DNA of 64,000 bases from Emergencia sp. 1XD21-10 (GTDB taxonomy: Bacteria; Bacillota; Clostridia; Peptostreptococcales; Anaerovoracaceae), in NCBI RefSeq assembly GCF_009936045.1, contig NZ_QWEQ01000012.1:100849-164848 (forward strand), written 5' to 3'. The notes beneath the pieces are model-generated. The model ran no database searches. It saw only the letters and a program-made list of their open reading frames with translations, and was not told where the DNA came from. Of the stretch, positions 9,059 through 17,370 are shown one piece after another; within the stretch, counting starts at the first letter, position 1; the number at the start of each line of letters is the position of its first letter. The position numbers and the translations under genes are program-made.

Positions 9059-10612
9059 ATGAGCGTTTTAACAGTAGAAAAAGTGTCTCACGGATTCGGC
9101 GGCAGGCAGATCCTGGAGGACGCTTCTTTTCGTTTAAATAAAGGAGAACATGTAGGTCTTGTCGGCGCTAACGGCGAAGGAAAGACTACCTTTTTAAACA
9201 TTATAACCGGCAATCTAATGCCTGATGCAGGTACAGTCAGCTGGTGTAATCATATCACTACAGGTTATCTGGATCAGCGCACAACGCTGAGTCAGGGAAA
9301 GACCATCAGAGAGGTGCTGCGGGAGGCTTTTAGCTACTACTTTGACCTTGAAAAAGAAATGCTGGAAGCCTATGACAAAATGGCTACAGCATCGGATGAT
9401 GAGATGACGCGCCTCATGGAAGACGCTGCAGAGATTCAGGATATCTTGGAGCACAGTGGGTTTTACACCATCGATTCCCGGATTGAAGAATTCGCAGGTG
9501 GTCTGGGACTTGCTGACATTGGTCTTGACAAGGACGTGTCAGAGCTTTCAGGTGGACAGCGTTCCAAGGTGCTTTTGACAAAGCTGCTTTTGCAGAACCC
9601 AATGATTTTGATATTGGACGAGCCAACCAACTATCTGGATGAGAATCACATTATCTGGTTGACTAGATTTTTGCAGAACTATGAAAATGCGTTTATTCTG
9701 GTATCCCACGACATTCCGTTTTTGAACGACGTGGTCAACGTGATTTACCATGTAGAGGATGCAGTGCTGACCCGCTATAGCGGAAACTACGATGATTTTA
9801 TGCACATGTACGATATCAAGCGGGCGCAGCTAGAACAGGCGTACAAGAAACAGCAGAAGGAAATCGCCGATCTGGAGGATTTTATCGCCAGAAACAAGGC
9901 GAGAATCGCAACCACCAACATGGCAAAATCTCGCCAGAAAAAGCTGGATAAGATGGAAAAAATTGAGTTGATTAAAGAAAAACCGAAGCCGACTTTCCGC
10001 TTTGACTATTCTCGTGCGCCGGGTAAGTATGTCATCGAAGCGGAAAACCTGGTGCTGGGCTATGATGACGCACTGACAAAGCCGCTGACTTTCCATGTGG
10101 AGAGGGGCAAGAAGATTGCTATTAAAGGAGTTAACGGTCTCGGAAAGTCTACTTTGCTGAAAACTATGCTTGGAATTATCCCAGCTTTTGGGGGCAGTGT
10201 AAAGCTGGACTACTACGCGGAGCCAGCTTACTTTGAGCAGGAACACGATGGCAGCGATAAAACTGCTTTGCAGGATTTCTGGGACGAATTTCCGGCGCTG
10301 GATAATGGAGAGGTACGCCGCGCTCTTGCAAAGTGTGGATTGACCAATGAGCATATTGAAAGTCAGGTGCGCGTTTTGTCCGGTGGAGAAAATGCCAAGT
10401 TCCGTCTCTGCAAGCTGATGCAGAGACCTATGAACCTGCTGGTTTTGGACGAGCCGACCAATCACCTTGACCCTGTTGCCAAAGATGTACTGAAAGAAGC
10501 AGTTCGTGACTTTAAAGGTACTGTCATTCTGGTCAGCCATGAACCGGAATTTTATCAGGACATCGTCACCGATATCTGGAATATCGAGGACTGGACCTGC
10601 AAGGTGATTTAA
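9059..10612 (+). CDS. ABC-F family ATPase
   Basis: This 517-residue soluble protein has two ATP-binding cassettes and no membrane domain. Cassette 1: Walker A GANGEGKTT (about 37-45), signature LSGGQRSK (about 161), Walker B LILDEPTNYLD. Cassette 2: Walker A GVNGLGKST (about 359), signature LSGGENAK, Walker B LVLDEPTNHLD. The linker between them (about 235-320) is a charged helical hairpin, the P-site tRNA interaction motif region of translational ABC-F factors. A ribosome-associated role such as YbiT/Ettan-like translation factor or antibiotic protection is known for the family; which one applies here is not clear. A GGAG site lies 12 bases before the ATG. Confidence 0.85.
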   Translation: MSVLTVEKVSHGFGGRQILEDASFRLNKGEHVGLVGANGEGKTTFLNIITGNLMPDAGTVSWCNHITTGYLDQRTTLSQGKTIREVLREAFSYYFDLEKEMLEAYDKMATASDDEMTRLMEDAAEIQDILEHSGFYTIDSRIEEFAGGLGLADIGLDKDVSELSGGQRSKVLLTKLLLQNPMILILDEPTNYLDENHIIWLTRFLQNYENAFILVSHDIPFLNDVVNVIYHVEDAVLTRYSGNYDDFMHMYDIKRAQLEQAYKKQQKEIADLEDFIARNKARIATTNMAKSRQKKLDKMEKIELIKEKPKPTFRFDYSRAPGKYVIEAENLVLGYDDALTKPLTFHVERGKKIAIKGVNGLGKSTLLKTMLGIIPAFGGSVKLDYYAEPAYFEQEHDGSDKTALQDFWDEFPALDNGEVRRALAKCGLTNEHIESQVRVLSGGENAKFRLCKLMQRPMNLLVLDEPTNHLDPVAKDVLKEAVRDFKGTVILVSHEPEFYQDIVTDIWNIEDWTCKVI

Positions 10613-10720
10613 CAACCATAAGATAGCGACAATCTGCGGTAATCGCAAAAATGACACAATTGATGCGATTCTGAGGGGAAAGTGTCAAAATTAGCTTGAC
10701 CGACAAAATGGATTAAAGTA

Positions 10721-10773
10721 GAAAACTGCCTGCAGGCGATTTTGTCAATCGACCAGTACAGGCAGTTTTCTTT
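10721..10773 (+). terminator. Terminator after the ABC-F gene
   Basis: A perfect 12-bp stem (GAAAACTGCCTG at 10721-10732 and CAGGCAGTTTTC at 10759-10770) ends in TTTAT. The A-rich opposite flank is weaker, so it probably serves the plus strand. Confidence 0.75.
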
Positions 10774-10806
10774 ATAGGATATATTGCAGTATAGTGGTTG
10801 CTAAAT

Positions 10807-11277
10807 TTATAGGGAGGAAATGACTCCTGTTGGAGAGCATTTCAGACTTAAAGAAACATTTTTTGTGATATCTGATTTATATTGGAATGTACCTTGTCCA
10901 GTAGCGACTGCACCGGAAACGCTTCCGTGTTTGTAAATGCACTTCCAGCCGGAAACATGGAGATTGTAGCTGGTATCTGCTTTTGTTGCTTTGGCGGTAG
11001 TTCCATTGTAAGTGAAGGTTCCGGTTAAAGTGAAATCCCATTCTTTGCTGCTATTTGCAGCATAGTAAGTATAGGTTCTGCTGGCGGACTTAGTTTTTTC
11101 GCTTGCCAATGGAATGATAGAACTCGTTTCTATAGTAGTTGTAATGATTGCATAGGAACCATCTGGATAGAATTCTTTCTCATAGGTGGTATCTGTTTGC
11201 GTTGCAGCAGATATAGGGATTGTAAACGCCATTACCATAGCAATCATTGAAAATAGAGTGATAATTTTACGTTTCAC
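10807..11277 (-). CDS. Small secreted protein, unknown function
   Basis: The protein has 156 residues. A clear signal peptide (MKRKIITLFSMIAMVMAFTI, then SAATQ cleavage) precedes a threonine/serine-rich mature part with alternating hydrophobic residues, probably a beta sandwich. Two cysteines (WKC and LKC) could form a disulfide. It follows the HAAS-like gene by 25 bases and is probably cotranscribed with the PadR gene at 12099. No family is recognised. It lies back to back with another unrecognised secreted protein (12387). Confidence 0.65.
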   Translation of the reverse strand: MKRKIITLFSMIAMVMAFTIPISAATQTDTTYEKEFYPDGSYAIITTTIETSSIIPLASEKTKSASRTYTYYAANSSKEWDFTLTGTFTYNGTTAKATKADTSYNLHVSGWKCIYKHGSVSGAVATGQGTFQYKSDITKNVSLSLKCSPTGVISSL

Positions 11278-11302
11278 TTCGACTTTCTCCTTTACTTGTA
11301 TT

Positions 11303-11713
11303 TTATTCTTCTATTACATCATCATCTGCATTTTCTTCATTATCGTGAATTATGATGACATCAGTCGCCATGACTTGTGTATGCCTTTTTAAATCATGGA
11401 GATGCAGCATCTCGCCGATTACGATTGCAACCAAAGCAAGAATGATAGCAGTTTTTAGCCAGCCTCGTTTTCTGGATTTAGCAATTTTCTTCGGCTTGAG
11501 GGCAGAACATGTTTCTAAAAAATCTGCCGCAACTTCTTCCGGTGTGCCGAATTCCTCTACTAGTGCGGAAATCGAAAGGATTGTGTGCACTTCGGCATAG
11601 TCATATAGTTGCTGGCGGAGTCCGTCAATAAAGCCGTCGGATTCTGCTAGATGATAGATCGCTGCTTCAATTTGCTGCAGATATTGTTCAATCTCCTGGT
11701 TTGGCGTATACAT
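11303..11713 (-). CDS. HAAS/DUF1700-like single-pass membrane protein
   Basis: The protein has 136 residues. Residues 1-75 form a helical HAAS-like region (IEQYLQQIEAAI and LVEEFGTPEEVAADFLE, the latter matching the LG-xPE-x-A signature of this fold). One membrane helix covers about 85-105, followed by a short acidic tail (NEENADDD). Its start overlaps the PadR stop as TGATG, which indicates translational coupling. PadR-HAAS pairs are common; the HAAS protein is thought to work with PadR in envelope-stress or export regulons. The same arrangement occurs again at 32554-33890. Confidence 0.7.
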   Translation of the reverse strand: MYTPNQEIEQYLQQIEAAIYHLAESDGFIDGLRQQLYDYAEVHTILSISALVEEFGTPEEVAADFLETCSALKPKKIAKSRKRGWLKTAIILALVAIVIGEMLHLHDLKRHTQVMATDVIIIHDNEENADDDVIEE

Positions 11714-12099
11714 CAGTCGTCCCTTTCTTTCTCAGTATATACGACGGACTGAACCGCGCGGCTCAGCTTGACATACAGAGATTTTAGTCTGTACAGATGC
11801 GAAATTCCTTCTTCTGTGATGCGGTAATACACTCTGACTCGGTTGCTTTCTGAAATGGTTTTTCCAACTTCTTCGACAAAGCCTTGTTCCAGCAGTTTGC
11901 TGAGAGTGGTATAAAGGAGGGGCATCTTGTAAATACCGTCTGTGCGCCGCAGACACTCCTGGGTAATTTCATAAGCGTACATTTGCTCCTGCTCTGATAA
12001 AAGTGTAAGCACCATCAGGGGAAGGGTAGATTTCTTGAACTGGGCTTCGAAATTATCCAGGACGTCCCTGCCGCCGGCGGCAGCGTTTTTCTTTTTCAT
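11713..12099 (-). CDS. PadR family transcriptional regulator
   Basis: The protein has 128 residues from the ATG at 12099, which has AAAGGG 6 bases upstream; a longer reading to 12156 lacks a ribosome site. The winged helix covers about 25-100 (LMVLTLLSEQEQMYAYEITQ, then YTTLSKLLEQGFVEE and RVYYRITEEG). PadR proteins are usually repressors of a neighbouring operon. Here the partner genes are the HAAS-like gene and the secreted protein downstream. Confidence 0.85.
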   Translation of the reverse strand: MKKKNAAAGGRDVLDNFEAQFKKSTLPLMVLTLLSEQEQMYAYEITQECLRRTDGIYKMPLLYTTLSKLLEQGFVEEVGKTISESNRVRVYYRITEEGISHLYRLKSLYVKLSRAVQSVVYTEKERDD

Positions 12100-12213
12100 A
12101 AAAACCCTTTCTGTCCTAAATTCTCCTATATCCTTATTATACCCCAAAAGAAACACAAGTCAATCGTTCATGTAAAAAAATCATCTATAAATGAAATTTT
12201 TCCATATATTTTA

Positions 12214-12242
12214 TTGACATATATAAAAAAGCGTGATATTAT
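12214..12242 (+). promoter_or_regulatory. Strong sigma-A promoter before secreted-protein gene
   Basis: TTGACA (12214-12219), 17-base spacer, TATTAT (12237-12242). The leader of about 135 bases contains GGGGAGGAGAG near 12310 followed by ATG directly joined to TGA, a start-stop element that probably makes no product. Confidence 0.7.
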
Positions 12243-12386
12243 AATGGCAAGGATATAGATTGAATTTTCGGATAATACGGTTCTTTGGGCAAGGGGACAA
12301 AGAGATACAGGGGAGGAGAGATTCTGATGTGAGCTTTTTTACTATACAGCTTTGAACAATTATAAATTGCAATGAAAGGGGTAACT

Positions 12387-13250
12387 ATGAAAAAAAGTGC
12401 AGAAAGACTAATTGCCTTATTATTAGTGCTTTGCCTAATGATTGGGACTTCAAATATCACTTTTGCAAACACCGATAGACCTGAAAAAGCTTTAAAAGAA
12501 GACGCTAATAATTTTGTGATTAGTGAATATGATTTATATAAAGATTTATCACAAAAAAGTGATTCGGAATTGAAACTTGAAGGTTATAGTGACAAGAACA
12601 TAAAAGAGCTTCGCGAAAAAAATCCTAAGGCGGAGTTGAAAAAACTATCTGAGAAGAGTATTCTTGAATTAAAAGCGTTAGGATATGATCAAGAAAGGAT
12701 TAATGCCATATATTCAGTTAAAAATCTTGACGAGAATCAAATTTCTGACGAGGTATTGCGAGTTGTATGGGCAAAAGTGGAATTAACTTTAAGATCATTA
12801 TCTTATACTACGACTGGAACATTAACAAAAGGAACTACAAATGCTAGATTGATGGCAACCTGGAAATGGGATCTATGTCCAAGCACAACATATATAGATA
12901 AACTTGTTTTTTCATGGGGAAAATCATTGGCATCGAAAGATGCGGACATCACTATAAAGCATTATTCGTCGACTGATAGAGTCAAAAAAACAACAAAAGG
13001 AACGGTGGCAGAAAAAGATCCTAACCATGGATGTGCCCTTGAAATTAAGTTTGTTGCTGGTCTGAAGAATGGAGGAAATGCGTATATCACTTTATATTCT
13101 TCTCAACAGGCATTAAAAAACATAGAGTGCAAAGTAACGTATGGTCATAGTATGGTTACATTAACGCCGAGCGTTAGCTGGAATGGTGCAAGTGTATCTT
13201 TTGGAACGTCGACAAAGGACATGGGAAGCAAAACAATCACACTTGAATAG
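12387..13250 (+). CDS. Secreted protein, unknown function
   Basis: The protein has 287 residues from the ATG at 12387, preceded by AAAGGGG; the ATG at 12372 lacks a site. A signal peptide (MKKSAERLIALLLVLCLMIG, FANT cleavage) is followed by a charged helical region (about 30-115) with repeats of the form KLSEKSILELKALGYDQERI and DLSQKSDSELKLEGYSDKNI, and a C-terminal beta-rich part with two cysteines (LCPS and GCALE). The helical repeats resemble pairs of short helices seen in secreted binding domains, but no family is recognised. Codon use is more AT-rich than the housekeeping genes around it. Confidence 0.65.
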   Translation: MKKSAERLIALLLVLCLMIGTSNITFANTDRPEKALKEDANNFVISEYDLYKDLSQKSDSELKLEGYSDKNIKELREKNPKAELKKLSEKSILELKALGYDQERINAIYSVKNLDENQISDEVLRVVWAKVELTLRSLSYTTTGTLTKGTTNARLMATWKWDLCPSTTYIDKLVFSWGKSLASKDADITIKHYSSTDRVKKTTKGTVAEKDPNHGCALEIKFVAGLKNGGNAYITLYSSQQALKNIECKVTYGHSMVTLTPSVSWNGASVSFGTSTKDMGSKTITLE

Positions 13251-13294
13251 TTGAAAATAAAGCAACATTTAGCTTCTATGGAGGTTAATCCTAA

Positions 13295-13465
13295 ATGAAT
13301 GTAAAAAAGATTGCCAAGAGTATTTTATTCTCATTTGTAATTATGGTGATACTATATCTGACCATAGTTCCAATCTTGGCGTATTTCTTTGGAGAAGAGT
13401 TAGGCGTATTTCTAGCCATTTCTTTCGTACAAATAAGTTTAATGTTATATATGATTATAAAATGA
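13295..13465 (+). CDS. Small membrane protein, 56 residues
   Basis: This short gene has a GGAGG site at 13280-13284 and an ATG at 13295. The product has a basic start (MNVKKIAKS), a membrane helix at about 9-32 and a second at about 37-54, joined by FGEEL. It follows the secreted protein by 44 bases and is probably in the same transcript. It ends 10 bases before the candidate left end of the IS element, so insertion may have separated it from genes at 15095 and beyond. Function unknown. Confidence 0.6.
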   Translation: MNVKKIAKSILFSFVIMVILYLTIVPILAYFFGEELGVFLAISFVQISLMLYMIIK

Positions 13466-13543
13466 TGTCAAAATCTGAGGGTACAAAAATGCTCTGAGGA
13501 AATAGCACACCCATAAAGAATTTTTAAGAAAACACAAATTCAA

Positions 13544-14977
13544 ATGATTTCTTTAGACCAATTAGTGCCGGAAGACCATCTTCTTCGAAAAATTGACAAA
13601 TACGTAGATTTTAACTTTATCTATGACTTGGTGGAAGAAAAATATTCTACACAAACCGGAAGACCCAGCATTGACCCTGTTATGCTAATTAAAATTCCTA
13701 TCATTCAATATATGTATGGAATTAAAAGTATGCGTCAGACCATCAAAGAAATTGAAGTAAATGTAGCATATCGTTGGTTTCTTGGGCTGGATTTCTACGA
13801 TAAAGTACCTCATTTTAGTACATTCGGAAAAAACTACAAAAGACGTTTTGAAGGCACTGATTTGTTTGAACAAATCTTCCAGGAAATTCTTTTACAATGT
13901 TTAAAATGCAATGTCATCAACACGGATACAATATTTGTAGACGCAACACATATTAAGGCAGCGGCAAATCGAAAAAAAGCGAAGAAGATTTCCATAGCAA
14001 AGAAACAAGCTCGCTTTTATGACGAACAGTTGAAAGCAGAAATCAATGCAGACAGGCTCTCACACGGAAAAAAGGAACTGAAAGAAAAAGACGACGATTC
14101 CGATTGTGATGGCGGAGATTCCGGTGGACTTTGTGATTCAAATACAGAAGTAGGCCGAGAGCAAAAGCAAAGCACGACAGACCCTGAAAGTGGCTGGTTT
14201 CATAAAGGAGAGCACAAAGAAGTCTTTGCATACACAACAGAAACAGCCTGTGATAAAAATGGGTGGATATTAGATTATACAATTCATCCCGGCAATGAGC
14301 ATGACAGTAAAACCTTTCCTGCGTTATATGAAAAACTGAGAAAGTATGATGCAAAAGTACTTGTAATGGATGCAGGCTACAAGACTCCGGCAATCGCAAA
14401 ATGGTTAATTGATGATGGTGTAAAACCATTGTTCCCGTACAAAAGGCCAATGACAAAGGCAGGATTTTTAAGAAGTATGAGTATGTATATGAATTGCTAT
14501 TTGTGCTTGGCAAATCAGATACTGAAGTATACAACAACAAACAGGCAAGGATACAGAGAATACAAAAGCGATGGGAAAAAATGTGCAGACTGTCCATATT
14601 TATCCCAATGTACGCAAAGCAAAAATCATGTAAAAGTAGTGACTCGACATATATGGGAAGAGTATATGGAGATTTGCGAAGATATTAGACATAGCCGAAG
14701 TATGAAAGATATCTATGGACAAAGGAAAGAAACCATAGAGAGAATCTTTGGAACTACCAAAGAGCACCATGCAATGAGATATACTAATTTAGTAGGGAAA
14801 GAGAAAATGTCCATGAAAGTTGGACTAACCTTTGCGTGTCTGAACATGAAAAAATTGGTTAAACTTCTTGAATACAGGAAGCATATGGGGCAGAAAGTCC
14901 CTCATCGCACTCCGTTTTTGGTTAAATTGCGTAAAGTGATTTGGGGAAAACATATCTTTTTAGAAGGGATACTATGA
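13544..14977 (+). CDS. IS1182-family transposase
   Basis: The protein has 477 residues from the first ATG. The N-terminal DNA-binding part (SLDQLVPEDHLLRKIDKYV, then GRPSIDPVMLIKI) and the DDE catalytic part (DTIFVDATHIKAAANRKKA near 130, VLVMDAGYKTPAI near 275, ETIERIFGTTKEHH near 400) are present, with a C-x2-C pair between (CADCPYLSQC). The frame stays open upstream to 13517 without ATG, GTG or TTG, and relatives usually have some 20 more N-terminal residues, so the true start may be a rare codon or the 5' end may be damaged. No strong ribosome site precedes 13544. Activity is therefore uncertain. Confidence 0.85.
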   Translation: MISLDQLVPEDHLLRKIDKYVDFNFIYDLVEEKYSTQTGRPSIDPVMLIKIPIIQYMYGIKSMRQTIKEIEVNVAYRWFLGLDFYDKVPHFSTFGKNYKRRFEGTDLFEQIFQEILLQCLKCNVINTDTIFVDATHIKAAANRKKAKKISIAKKQARFYDEQLKAEINADRLSHGKKELKEKDDDSDCDGGDSGGLCDSNTEVGREQKQSTTDPESGWFHKGEHKEVFAYTTETACDKNGWILDYTIHPGNEHDSKTFPALYEKLRKYDAKVLVMDAGYKTPAIAKWLIDDGVKPLFPYKRPMTKAGFLRSMSMYMNCYLCLANQILKYTTTNRQGYREYKSDGKKCADCPYLSQCTQSKNHVKVVTRHIWEEYMEICEDIRHSRSMKDIYGQRKETIERIFGTTKEHHAMRYTNLVGKEKMSMKVGLTFACLNMKKLVKLLEYRKHMGQKVPHRTPFLVKLRKVIWGKHIFLEGIL

Positions 14978-14984
14978 GCATAGA

Positions 14985-15019
14985 AAAAGCTCAAACCTTG
15001 CACTGTGGTCTGAGCTTTT
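14985..15019 (+). terminator. Hairpin at the IS right end
   Basis: AAAAGCTCA (14985-14993) pairs perfectly with TGAGCTTTT (15011-15019) around a 17-base loop. It could end transposase transcription in either direction. Confidence 0.5.
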
Positions 15020-15094
15020 ATCTACAGTCTGAGAAATAGTGATAATGTGTTGGTTTGGAAACAAAGTAACTTTTATGTGATGAGGAGGAAAAAG

Positions 15095-15808
15095 ATGAAG
15101 AAGCGTTTAAACTTTATGCTGATATTTGGACTTGCTGGTATTTTAATTTTTTCTACTACAGTCATGGGATATGCGGCGGATGCGGTACAGTTTGATCAAA
15201 ATTCACAGATGAAAGATGAAGCGTATTGGAATGAGATTAAGGAATTGAAAGTTAAAGCTGAAAGTTATGTAGACTCTGTGGTTTCACCAGCTAGAGTGGG
15301 AGGACATAAAAGTTTAACCATACCTACTAAAAAGCAGATAAATTACTATTATTGCGGACCTGCTTCGCTTCGTATGGTACTGTTGTATCATGGTATTGAC
15401 CAAACGCAATCGTATATTGCTGGAAAAATAGGAACAACGGAGGCTGGATCAGATGTTGCCCCGATGAGAACTTACTTAAATAGCCAAGTTGGAAGTGGGA
15501 CATATACTTATGTCAATGTTTCGGAGCTGGCTTTTTCGGATGGGTTAGTATATAGCATTGACAAAAGAAAACCGCTGATTTGTATGATTCAAACAAGTAA
15601 ACTCGAATATTATAAAGGGCATAAGTCAGTTCATTTTGTTGTTGCAAAAGGCTATGACTGGGATATGAATGGTTCGGCCAGCTACTCGACAGTGACTCTT
15701 AACGACCCGAACAATAACAACGATTATTATGGAGAGAGGACTTGCAAATGGACAGAGATGAGCCAGGCGCTTAATGCAAGTAATGGATGGTATATAATGG
15801 CAAAATAA
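15095..15808 (+). CDS. Secreted C39-like cysteine peptidase-fold protein
   Basis: The protein has 237 residues from the ATG at 15095, which follows GAGGAGG by 6 bases. The signal peptide is residues 1-26 (MKKRLNFMLIFGLAGILIFS, ending near YAADA). The papain-like C39_2 fold runs from about residue 75: the Cys box YYYCGPASLRMVLLYHG, a His in KSVHFVVAKGYDW and an acidic/amide residue in LNDPNNNN complete a Cys-His-Asp/Asn catalytic set. Without an ABC transporter it is a free secreted form, so the role may be processing of secreted peptides or turnover of wall proteins. It follows the IS element and precedes a lipoprotein gene. Confidence 0.75.
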   Translation: MKKRLNFMLIFGLAGILIFSTTVMGYAADAVQFDQNSQMKDEAYWNEIKELKVKAESYVDSVVSPARVGGHKSLTIPTKKQINYYYCGPASLRMVLLYHGIDQTQSYIAGKIGTTEAGSDVAPMRTYLNSQVGSGTYTYVNVSELAFSDGLVYSIDKRKPLICMIQTSKLEYYKGHKSVHFVVAKGYDWDMNGSASYSTVTLNDPNNNNDYYGERTCKWTEMSQALNASNGWYIMAK

Positions 15809-15844
15809 TTCTTAACAGCATTTCACAATGCTGGGGGAGGAAAC

Positions 15845-16915
15845 ATGAAGACCTACCAAAAGGCGGTGACTTTATTACTTCTAATTGTGCTAGTTTTATC
15901 CAGCTATGGTTGTAAGGAAACGCTAAATAAGCCTGAAAAGGATATGCTGACCTTGAAGTATAAATTGACAGAGGATGAAGAACTGGAACCCTTTTATGTT
16001 TCAGACACAAAAGTATATGCTGCGGTAAATAAACTTGAACCTTCTAGTATGTCAGCACCAAGCTTTGGCGCTACGACGGAGAGATTTATTGTTTATGATC
16101 TTCTGGCCGAAAAGGAAGAGACATGTTATGATCTGGGTGAGGATGATGTCTACATCTATCATGCGATGCCATTTGAAAATGGTATTATTTATGCAGTGTA
16201 TACACCGCTGGGGCCGGAGGCGTCGTTGGATGAAAGGATTCAATGGCACATCAAATATATCTCGGATGAGGGGAGCAAGGTTCTTGACTCCGGTCGCTGC
16301 AGCAGTATGTTTGATATGCTGCCCGGATTTACTATGTTAGATGGAGAAGTGTACTATCTGTATGAAGATTTTGATGAAAAAACCGGATATGGTTTCGGAA
16401 TCAACAAAGCTGATTTGGACAATCCGAAAACCGTGGTGCGGGAAACAGATTACAGCCTCTCGGAAACCGAATTTTACTCCAATGGGACTGATTGGGCGAT
16501 ACATGTTGACGGAAAGCTTTTAATCGGTAATGTGAAGGGAATTTACAGGGAGTACGATTTGCCGGAAAAAATGTCGGACTTTGGAATCTGTAAAGATTAC
16601 CTGTTCTGCTGCACCACATCAGATGGGAATAAGTGGACAGCAAGGAGCATCTCGTTGGAAACAGGTGAAGAGTATACAGCAGAAATCGGAATGCCTCTTT
16701 ATCGGATTTGCAGCATGAGCGGGGATGAACTTTCTTGCATAAGCACGGGTTTTAGTATGTATGTTTTTCGTCCAGGCGAGGAATTTGAAATACTACCTGT
16801 AGAAGATACACTGGAGATTATTGAAAATAGGGAGTATGTCCGGTATTATCCATATGGTGAAACAAAAACGCTGGCACAGCTTAATGAAACAAAGTTCTGC
16901 AGGATAACCTGGTAG
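15845..16915 (+). CDS. Lipoprotein with probable beta-propeller-like repeats
   Basis: The protein has 356 residues. The signal peptide ends in a lipobox (LVLSSYGC, cysteine about 23), so the mature protein is lipid-anchored outside the membrane. The rest is rich in short strands with aromatic residues and repeated phrases such as YVSDTKVYAAVNKL, FENGIIYAVYTP, LDGEVYYLYED, which look like blades of a beta-propeller (DUF5050-like), although no family is certain. GGGGGAGG precedes the ATG. It lies 36 bases after the C39-like gene and is probably cotranscribed. Confidence 0.65.
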   Translation: MKTYQKAVTLLLLIVLVLSSYGCKETLNKPEKDMLTLKYKLTEDEELEPFYVSDTKVYAAVNKLEPSSMSAPSFGATTERFIVYDLLAEKEETCYDLGEDDVYIYHAMPFENGIIYAVYTPLGPEASLDERIQWHIKYISDEGSKVLDSGRCSSMFDMLPGFTMLDGEVYYLYEDFDEKTGYGFGINKADLDNPKTVVRETDYSLSETEFYSNGTDWAIHVDGKLLIGNVKGIYREYDLPEKMSDFGICKDYLFCCTTSDGNKWTARSISLETGEEYTAEIGMPLYRICSMSGDELSCISTGFSMYVFRPGEEFEILPVEDTLEIIENREYVRYYPYGETKTLAQLNETKFCRITW

Positions 16916-17077
16916 CCGCAAGGGTGTGCGGTCAGAAGTGCAAAACCACAGGGAACCAGTTTGGCGAGCCACCGTGCACTAGCCTGCAGATAGCACGTCC
17001 TAAACTCGTCAGACTGACGCAAAAACAAAAATTGTGGAAAGTGCACAAAAAAATACAAAAAAGTTGTGAAAAAGCAC

Positions 17078-17106
17078 TTGATTTATCTAAGAACCTGTGT
17101 TAGAGT
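17078..17106 (+). promoter_or_regulatory. Promoter of the aromatic amino acid operon
   Basis: TTGATT (17078-17083), 17-base spacer, TAGAGT (17101-17106). It would start transcription about 25-30 bases before the leader peptide ATG at 17142. Between the lipoprotein stop and this promoter (16916-17077) I see no gene; AGTGCA/TGCACT near 16938-16980 and the palindrome CGTCAGACTGACG (17007-17019) could fold. Confidence 0.55.
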
Positions 17107-17141
17107 AATAACATCAGAGTTTATGAAAGGAAACAAAAGTT

Positions 17142-17252
17142 ATGAGAAACTTCATCTTTGCAGCTGCATATTACTTTTATTACTTTTTCTTTACTAACAA
17201 GGAAGAGTCGGTTGTGCTGCACAGAAAAGTTTTGAGTAATTGCTATAATTAA
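17142..17252 (+). CDS. Phe/Tyr-rich leader peptide of the aro operon
   Basis: This is a 36-residue leader peptide with GAAAGG at 17125-17130 and ATG at 17142. Ten of residues 4-17 are Phe or Tyr (FIFAAAYYFYYFFF), encoded at 17151-17192. It matches the design of leader peptides that sense charged tRNA-Phe and tRNA-Tyr: many codons for the end products of the operon, followed by RNA that can fold two ways. The stop is at 17250-17252, past the first arm of the proposed antiterminator. The peptide itself probably has no function after translation. An overlapping frame from an ATG at 17123 has no ribosome site and is not favoured. Confidence 0.85.
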   Translation: MRNFIFAAAYYFYYFFFTNKEESVVLHRKVLSNCYN

Positions 17253-17313
17253 ATCCTAAAATAATGACAAATTACTTGAGAAACTCCGCAGTCTACTGGC
17301 TGGCGGAGTTTTT
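17228..17313 (+). promoter_or_regulatory. Transcription attenuator: antiterminator and terminator
   Basis: Terminator: AAACTCCGC (17281-17289) pairs with GCGGAGTTT (17303-17311), followed by TTTTTCGCATTTT. Antiterminator: AGTTTTGAGTAATT (17228-17241) pairs with AATTACTTGAGAAACT (17270-17285) as 7 plus 5 base pairs with a small internal loop. The two share 17281-17285, so they exclude each other. A ribosome stalled in the Phe/Tyr codons leaves 17228-17241 free and the antiterminator forms. A ribosome that reaches the stop at 17252 covers that arm and the terminator forms. This fits feedback by both Phe and Tyr. Confidence 0.8.
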
Positions 17314-17370
17314 CGCATTTTAAAAAGATTAACCCAACTAGAATAAAAACATAACGGAGGTAAGAAAGAA

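Larger units (their letters stand above)
13475..15027 (+). mobile_element. IS1182-family insertion sequence
   Basis: One transposase gene fills the element. Candidate imperfect terminal inverted repeats are 13475-13499 on the left and the complement of 15007-15027 on the right; they align over about 22 bases with a two-base gap and several mismatches. The exact ends and target duplication are not certain. No passenger gene is present. Confidence 0.5.

Noticed and set aside
16916..17077. Structured RNA before the aro promoter
   Set aside because: Some pairing is possible (AGTGCA/TGCACT and a short palindrome), but it matches no known RNA and may be chance.
17123..17197. Leucine-rich alternative leader peptide frame
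   Set aside because: It has no ribosome site and its Leu codons do not fit the aromatic operon. The overlapping Phe/Tyr frame does both.
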